Source of the DNA: Cognaticolwellia sediminilitoris
GTDB taxonomy: Bacteria; Pseudomonadota; Gammaproteobacteria; Enterobacterales; Alteromonadaceae
Reading direction: 5' to 3'
Length of the DNA stretch: 33,893 nucleotides
Assembly: GCA_002104535.1 (NCBI GenBank)
Contig: NBOG01000011.1
Coordinates: 1-33,893, forward strand
This document shows positions 33,833-33,893 of this stretch, piece after piece; the stretch's first letter is position 1; every line of letters begins with the position of its first letter. A program made the position numbers and the translations under genes. The notes below the pieces were generated by a model that searched no databases, was not told the DNA's origin, and saw only the letters and a list, made by a program, of their open reading frames with translations.

Positions 33833-33893
33833 GGAGTGGTAGTTCAGTTGGTTAGAATACCGGCCTGTCACGCCGGGGGTCGCGGGTTCGAGT
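33833..33893 (+). tRNA. tRNA-Asp (anticodon GTC), truncated by the window end
   Basis: The first 61 nt are identical to the tRNA-Asp at 33691, including the GTC anticodon. The missing 16 nt lie beyond the window. The short spacer and lack of a terminator between them suggest a co-transcribed tandem pair or longer cluster. Confidence 0.96.

Overview
The window looks like chromosomal DNA of a marine gammaproteobacterium of the order Alteromonadales, most likely Colwelliaceae (Colwellia, Thalassotalea or a relative). This is inferred from low-GC coding, very close matches to remembered E. coli housekeeping proteins (RlmJ, YbiT, YgiQ, CysK, DnaQ), and lineage-typical genes: a rhombosortase, a ToxR-like winged-helix/TPR regulator, DUF5916 outer-membrane proteins and a TIGR03503-like protein. 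No prophage, transposase, CRISPR array or plasmid gene was seen. This is core chromosome, with one repeat-rich patch.

Layout. Positions 1-331 are the end of an rRNA operon: 23S-5S spacer, 5S rRNA and terminator. Positions 381-1171 are a dense cluster of about 15 REP-type palindromes (GTAG plus stem-loop) arranged as BIMEs, with a tandemly repeated unit of about 119 bp and a 116-bp direct repeat. folD and a converging GNAT gene follow, with another REP pair between them. Next come a DEAD-box RNA helicase, a membrane-bound winged-helix/TolB-like/TPR regulator and a small exported cysteine-rich protein. Then three minus-strand RNA or translation-linked genes (rlmJ, ybiT, ygiQ). Positions 13-24.7 kb carry an S9 peptidase lipoprotein, an orphan solute-binding protein, a membrane-anchored FMN glutamate-synthase-domain protein, a rhombosortase, a PAS-GGDEF diguanylate cyclase, tapT-ggt, a small lipoprotein and cysK. 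Positions 24.9-29.8 kb hold two tandem, separately terminated CBM9-like/DUF5916 paralogues. The right end is DUF599-DUF2919-dnaQ-TIGR03503-like on the plus strand, then two identical tRNA-Asp genes, the second cut by the window end.

How the genes relate. Several genes concern RNA and translation (rlmJ, ybiT, tapT, the helicase, 5S, tRNA-Asp). The ybiT and ygiQ promoter candidates share a -10 box with a GC-rich discriminator, and the tRNA-Asp promoter candidate has one too, suggesting growth-rate or stringent control. The second theme is the cell envelope: two lipoproteins, an S9 peptidase, GGT, two DUF5916 beta-barrel candidates, a rhombosortase and a transmembrane regulator next to a secreted cysteine-rich protein. 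I see no clear new defence or biosynthetic system. The best leads are the REP/BIME amplification beside the rRNA operon, the regulator/cysteine-rich pair, the DUF5916 tandem, and an in-frame 18-bp triplication at the dnaQ stop that extends the N-terminus of the next protein.
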